9,627 bases of DNA, taken from NCBI GenBank assembly GCA_050011095.1, contig JBEKJU010000127.1:1-9627 (forward strand). Direction: 5' to 3'. The notes beneath the pieces are model-generated. The model saw nothing but the letters and a program-made list of their open reading frames with translations. It made no database searches and was not told the DNA's origin. Below, one piece after another: positions 7,126 through 9,627 of this stretch (its first letter is position 1; each line of letters opens with the position of its first letter). The DNA comes from JBEKJU01 sp050011095 (GTDB lineage Bacteria; Desulfobacterota; Syntrophorhabdia; Syntrophorhabdales; WCHB1-27). The position numbers and the translations under genes are program-made.

Positions 7126-8721
7126 TTAGCGAGTGACCTTGATGCCTGCCTTTTCCCTGTCCCATGTGCGTTCGGTGACACCGGCTTCCCGCAGGCGGTA
7201 TTTCTCCACCCTGCCCGTCGGGGTTTTCGGCAGTTCGGCGACAAACTCCAAATATCGGGGGATAGCGAAGTATGCCATCCGGTCATTACAGTGGGCGAGC
7301 AGCTGCTCGGGCACGAGGCTCTCGCCGGGCTTCAGCACCACGCAGGCCGCGACATCGTCCTCGCCAAGTTCCGAAGGGATGGCGAAAACGGCGGATTCGA
7401 GCACGCTCGGGTGGGAGTTGATCACCTTCTCCACCTCAAAGGAGGAGATATTCTCGCCCCTGCGCCTGAGGGCGTCCTTCTTCCGGTCAACGAAGTAGAA
7501 GTACCCCTCGTCATCTAGCCGCGCGTAGTCGCCCGTGTGGAACCAGAGATTGCGGTAGGATTCGAGCGTCTTTTCGGGCATCTTGTAGTACCCTGACATC
7601 ATCATGAACGGCACCTTGGGCCGCACGACGATCTCACCCATCTCGCCTACGGGTACCTCGTTGTCCTCATCATCCATCAGCTTCGCTTCATAGTACTCTT
7701 CGACAATCTTGCCGCAGGATCCAGGTTTCCTGTCATCCACGGTCCAGTGCATGAAGATGCCCGCCTCGGTCAGGCCGTAACCCTCCAGGCAGATTATCTT
7801 GAACCGTTCCTCCATCTGCTTCATAACATCAGGCGGACAGGCTGCCCCGATGCATATCCTCACCGGATTGTCGGCGTCCCCGTCCTTGGGAGGCTGCTTA
7901 CTGAGGATCGTCATCACCGCCCCAAGGTAGTTGAACTGGGTAGCGCCGTATTGCCGAATCTCATCCCAGAATGTCGAGGCTTTGAACCGTTCCCGCAGTA
8001 CGAGCTGGGCGTCGGCCACGAGGGCGTTCATCACGGAGAGCATCTGGGCGTTCCCGTGAAAGAGCGGCAGGAACGTATAGAGGATGTCCTGGGGTCCGAG
8101 CTGACGGAAGTGCGCAATCAGGCGGGCAAGCTGGACAAATGCGCCGTGCGACAGGACCACCCCTTTGGAAAGGCCGGTCGTCCCCGAGGTATAGAGGATA
8201 CCCACCGGGTCCTTCATGTCGACCTGTGCGGGGAGAGGGTCAGGGGCGCAGGTGAAGAACTCGTCGATCGAGATAACCGGGATCGGCAGGGAGGAGGCGA
8301 TGGAGCGATCGAACTCTCCCCGGCAGATGATCGTGCGCAGGTTCGGAAGATCCTTGCCGATCAGTTGCAGTCTTTCGAGCAGGGGGGCATCGATGAAGAG
8401 GAGCTTCGAATCCGAGTTATTGATAATGTAGCTCAGGGAATCACCCTTGTAGGCGATGTTGATGGGCACTTCCACCGCTCCCAGCTTGGCCATGCCGAAC
8501 CACGCATAGAGGAAATCAGGGTGGTTCTGCATCATCATCACCACCTTGTCGCCCTTCCCCAGGCCGAGCCTGGCCAGGCCCTGGGCGAACCGGTTGGAGA
8601 TGATATCCATCTCCTCGTACGTGACTCTCTCATCGTTGAAGAACAGGAAGACCCGGTCTTTCAAGGTCTTAGCCTTCTCCTGAATCAAGGTTCCGATGAC
8701 GTTCTGGCTGTTCGTGGTCAT
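7126..8721 (-). CDS. AMP-forming acyl-CoA ligase (CaiC-like)
   Basis: A 531-residue member of the ANL adenylate-forming superfamily. It activates a carboxylic acid to its CoA thioester through an acyl-AMP. The core motifs are intact and in order: P-loop YTSGTTGLSKG (177-187), FLPLFHGNAQ (217-226), YGLTE (315-319), HTGD (395-398), the hinge segment DRKKDALRRRGENIS (412-426), and the C-terminal catalytic lysine K507 in PTGRVEK. The overall pattern resembles crotonobetaine/carnitine-CoA ligase and other medium or polar acid ligases, but the acid cannot be deduced. No membrane segment is seen. The start is supported by AGAGGAG six bases before the ATG. It lies 14 bases after the dehydrogenase and 34 bases before the carboxyltransferase, so it probably feeds the CoA thioester to the later enzymes. 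Confidence 0.94.
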   Translation of the reverse strand: MTTNSQNVIGTLIQEKAKTLKDRVFLFFNDERVTYEEMDIISNRFAQGLARLGLGKGDKVVMMMQNHPDFLYAWFGMAKLGAVEVPINIAYKGDSLSYIINNSDSKLLFIDAPLLERLQLIGKDLPNLRTIICRGEFDRSIASSLPIPVISIDEFFTCAPDPLPAQVDMKDPVGILYTSGTTGLSKGVVLSHGAFVQLARLIAHFRQLGPQDILYTFLPLFHGNAQMLSVMNALVADAQLVLRERFKASTFWDEIRQYGATQFNYLGAVMTILSKQPPKDGDADNPVRICIGAACPPDVMKQMEERFKIICLEGYGLTEAGIFMHWTVDDRKPGSCGKIVEEYYEAKLMDDEDNEVPVGEMGEIVVRPKVPFMMMSGYYKMPEKTLESYRNLWFHTGDYARLDDEGYFYFVDRKKDALRRRGENISSFEVEKVINSHPSVLESAVFAIPSELGEDDVAACVVLKPGESLVPEQLLAHCNDRMAYFAIPRYLEFVAELPKTPTGRVEKYRLREAGVTERTWDREKAGIKVTR

Positions 8722-8735
8722 TTTCGGCTCCTCTT

Positions 8736-9533
8736 CTATAAGATCGATAATCCGCCGTCGTTAATCAGGGTCTGCCCCGTGATATAGCTGGATGCCTCGG
8801 ACGCGAGAAAGACGATGAGCCCCTTCACCTCGTCTTCCCTCCCCGACCGTCCCAGGGGCGTTGCCTTCGCGACCTTCAGGCGGTACTCCTTCACCCTCTC
8901 TTCAGGCCACGTGGTTTTCCATTCGGCGGCAAGCTCGGTTTTGCCGATGTGACCAAGGGCGACGCTGTTGACGCGGATGCCGAAAGGGGCATAGTCCGCC
9001 GCCGCCTGCCTGGTGAGCGCAAGAAGAGCGGCCTTCGATGCGCTGTAATTCGCAATGGAGGAAAATTCGGAATCGGCTGCGCGCAACGCGGCGACGGACG
9101 ACACGTTGATGATGCACCCGTGTTTCCGGGCCATCATCAAAGGAAGGGCGTACTTCATACACAGAAAGGAGCCGCGCAGGTTGACCTTTATAACCCGGTC
9201 AAAGTCGGCGACCGGCATTTCATGAATCCATGCAGGGGGCGAGGTGATCCCGGCGTTGTTAATCAGCGCGTCCACCCGCCCGAAAACCCTTTCCACTTCA
9301 CCGAACATGCGCTCCACATCCCCGGCATCGCTAACATCGGCCTTTATAATGTGCGTCCGTACACCGAGGGCCGCGATAAGACCTGCCGTCTCCTCCGCCC
9401 TGGCCTTTTCTCCTTCGAAAGGATAGTTAATAATTACATCCGAACCGCACTCCGCCACTCCCTCGGCCATGGCCTTGCCAAGTCCCCTTTGTCCGCCTGT
9501 GATGAGGGTAATTTTGTCTGAAAGATCGAACAT
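8736..9533 (-). CDS. Short-chain dehydrogenase/reductase (FabG-like)
   Basis: A 265-residue classical SDR that would oxidise a hydroxyl or reduce a ketone with NAD(P). The cofactor motif is TGGQRGLG (12-19), followed by NNAG (92-95), NVSS (143-146, with the catalytic serine) and YSASK (163-167, with the catalytic Tyr and Lys). The C-terminal half has IRVNSVALGHIGKT and the typical ITGQTLINDGG ending. The open frame extends 26 codons further upstream, but the ATG at 9533 gives the normal family start (MFDLSDKITLITGG) and has AGAGG seven bases before it, so it is chosen. It is the first gene of the cluster. The role is probably dehydrogenation of a 3-hydroxyacyl-CoA or of an alcohol precursor of the acid; this is inferred from context. 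Specificity for NAD or NADP is not assigned. Confidence 0.92.
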   Translation of the reverse strand: MFDLSDKITLITGGQRGLGKAMAEGVAECGSDVIINYPFEGEKARAEETAGLIAALGVRTHIIKADVSDAGDVERMFGEVERVFGRVDALINNAGITSPPAWIHEMPVADFDRVIKVNLRGSFLCMKYALPLMMARKHGCIINVSSVAALRAADSEFSSIANYSASKAALLALTRQAAADYAPFGIRVNSVALGHIGKTELAAEWKTTWPEERVKEYRLKVAKATPLGRSGREDEVKGLIVFLASEASSYITGQTLINDGGLSIL

Positions 9534-9545
9534 CTGTTTGCCTCT
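9534..9545 (-). promoter_or_regulatory. Ribosome binding site deciding the dehydrogenase start
   Basis: AGAGG (9545-9541) lies seven bases before the ATG at 9533. A second in-frame ATG at 9554 has no good purine-rich sequence at the right distance, and the peptide between the two ATGs does not belong to the SDR fold. Confidence 0.65.
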
Positions 9546-9581
9546 ATTGTTCATTATATTAACCGCCCGTCTTTTAGTGGA

Positions 9582-9611
9582 AGTATTGCAGATAATACAA
9601 ATAGTAGTCAA
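9582..9611 (-). promoter_or_regulatory. Possible sigma-70-type promoter of the operon
   Basis: Reading the minus strand, TTGACT (9611-9606, five of six matches to the -35 consensus) is followed after 18 bases by AATACT (9587-9582, four of six matches), preceded by TGC as in an extended -10 element. The region 9534-9627 is visibly richer in A and T than the genes and contains no gene. A second exact TATAAT occurs at 9558-9553 but has only a poor -35 element upstream. The position in front of the first gene supports a promoter; the exact start is a guess. Confidence 0.4.
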
Positions 9612-9627
9612 TCTAAAAAAAGTAATA

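Noticed and set aside
7747..8787. A 346-codon open frame on the plus strand
   Set aside because: It is antisense to the acyl-CoA ligase, whose motifs are complete. The translation is rich in His, Arg and Gly without any family motif.

Overview
The window is a densely packed stretch of bacterial chromosome holding seven genes, all on the minus strand. They are transcribed from right (about 9.6 kb) to left. Coding gaps are 1 to 67 bases, almost every gene has a clear Shine-Dalgarno sequence, and no gene on the plus strand is convincing. This looks like one operon. No rRNA, tRNA, mobile element or CRISPR array is visible. The gene families (CaiC-type acyl-CoA ligase, split two-subunit biotin carboxylase, methylmalonyl-CoA-epimerase-like protein) and the moderately high GC suggest an anaerobic acid-degrading bacterium such as a Desulfobacterota/syntrophic lineage. 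That placement is inference, because no phylogenetic marker is present.

Layout in transcription order: an AT-rich upstream region with possible promoter elements (9534-9627); a short-chain dehydrogenase (8736-9533); an AMP-forming acyl-CoA ligase (7126-8721); a carboxyltransferase with a C-terminal biotin domain, resembling PycB/OadA (5361-7091); a biotin carboxylase (3866-5359); a VOC-fold protein resembling methylmalonyl-CoA epimerase (3417-3839); and two related FAD-dependent oxidoreductases of the phytoene desaturase/PYROXD2 type (1746-3350 and 20-1678).

The genes read together as a pathway for a carboxylic acid. The ligase would activate it to a CoA thioester. The flavoproteins and the dehydrogenase would adjust its oxidation state. 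The biotin enzyme would add or transfer CO2. The epimerase would invert the resulting 2-carboxyacyl-CoA. The substrate cannot be read from the sequence.

The most striking observation is in the carboxyltransferase. It is clearly homologous to OadA/PycB over its whole length and keeps the biotin attachment lysine, the HQVPGGM motif and the catalytic threonine region. However, all four residues that form the metal centre in this family are replaced (Asp to Leu13, carbamylated Lys to Gly177, both His to Gln207 and Gln209). This suggests a biotin-dependent carboxyltransferase with altered, probably metal-independent chemistry and a non-pyruvate acceptor.
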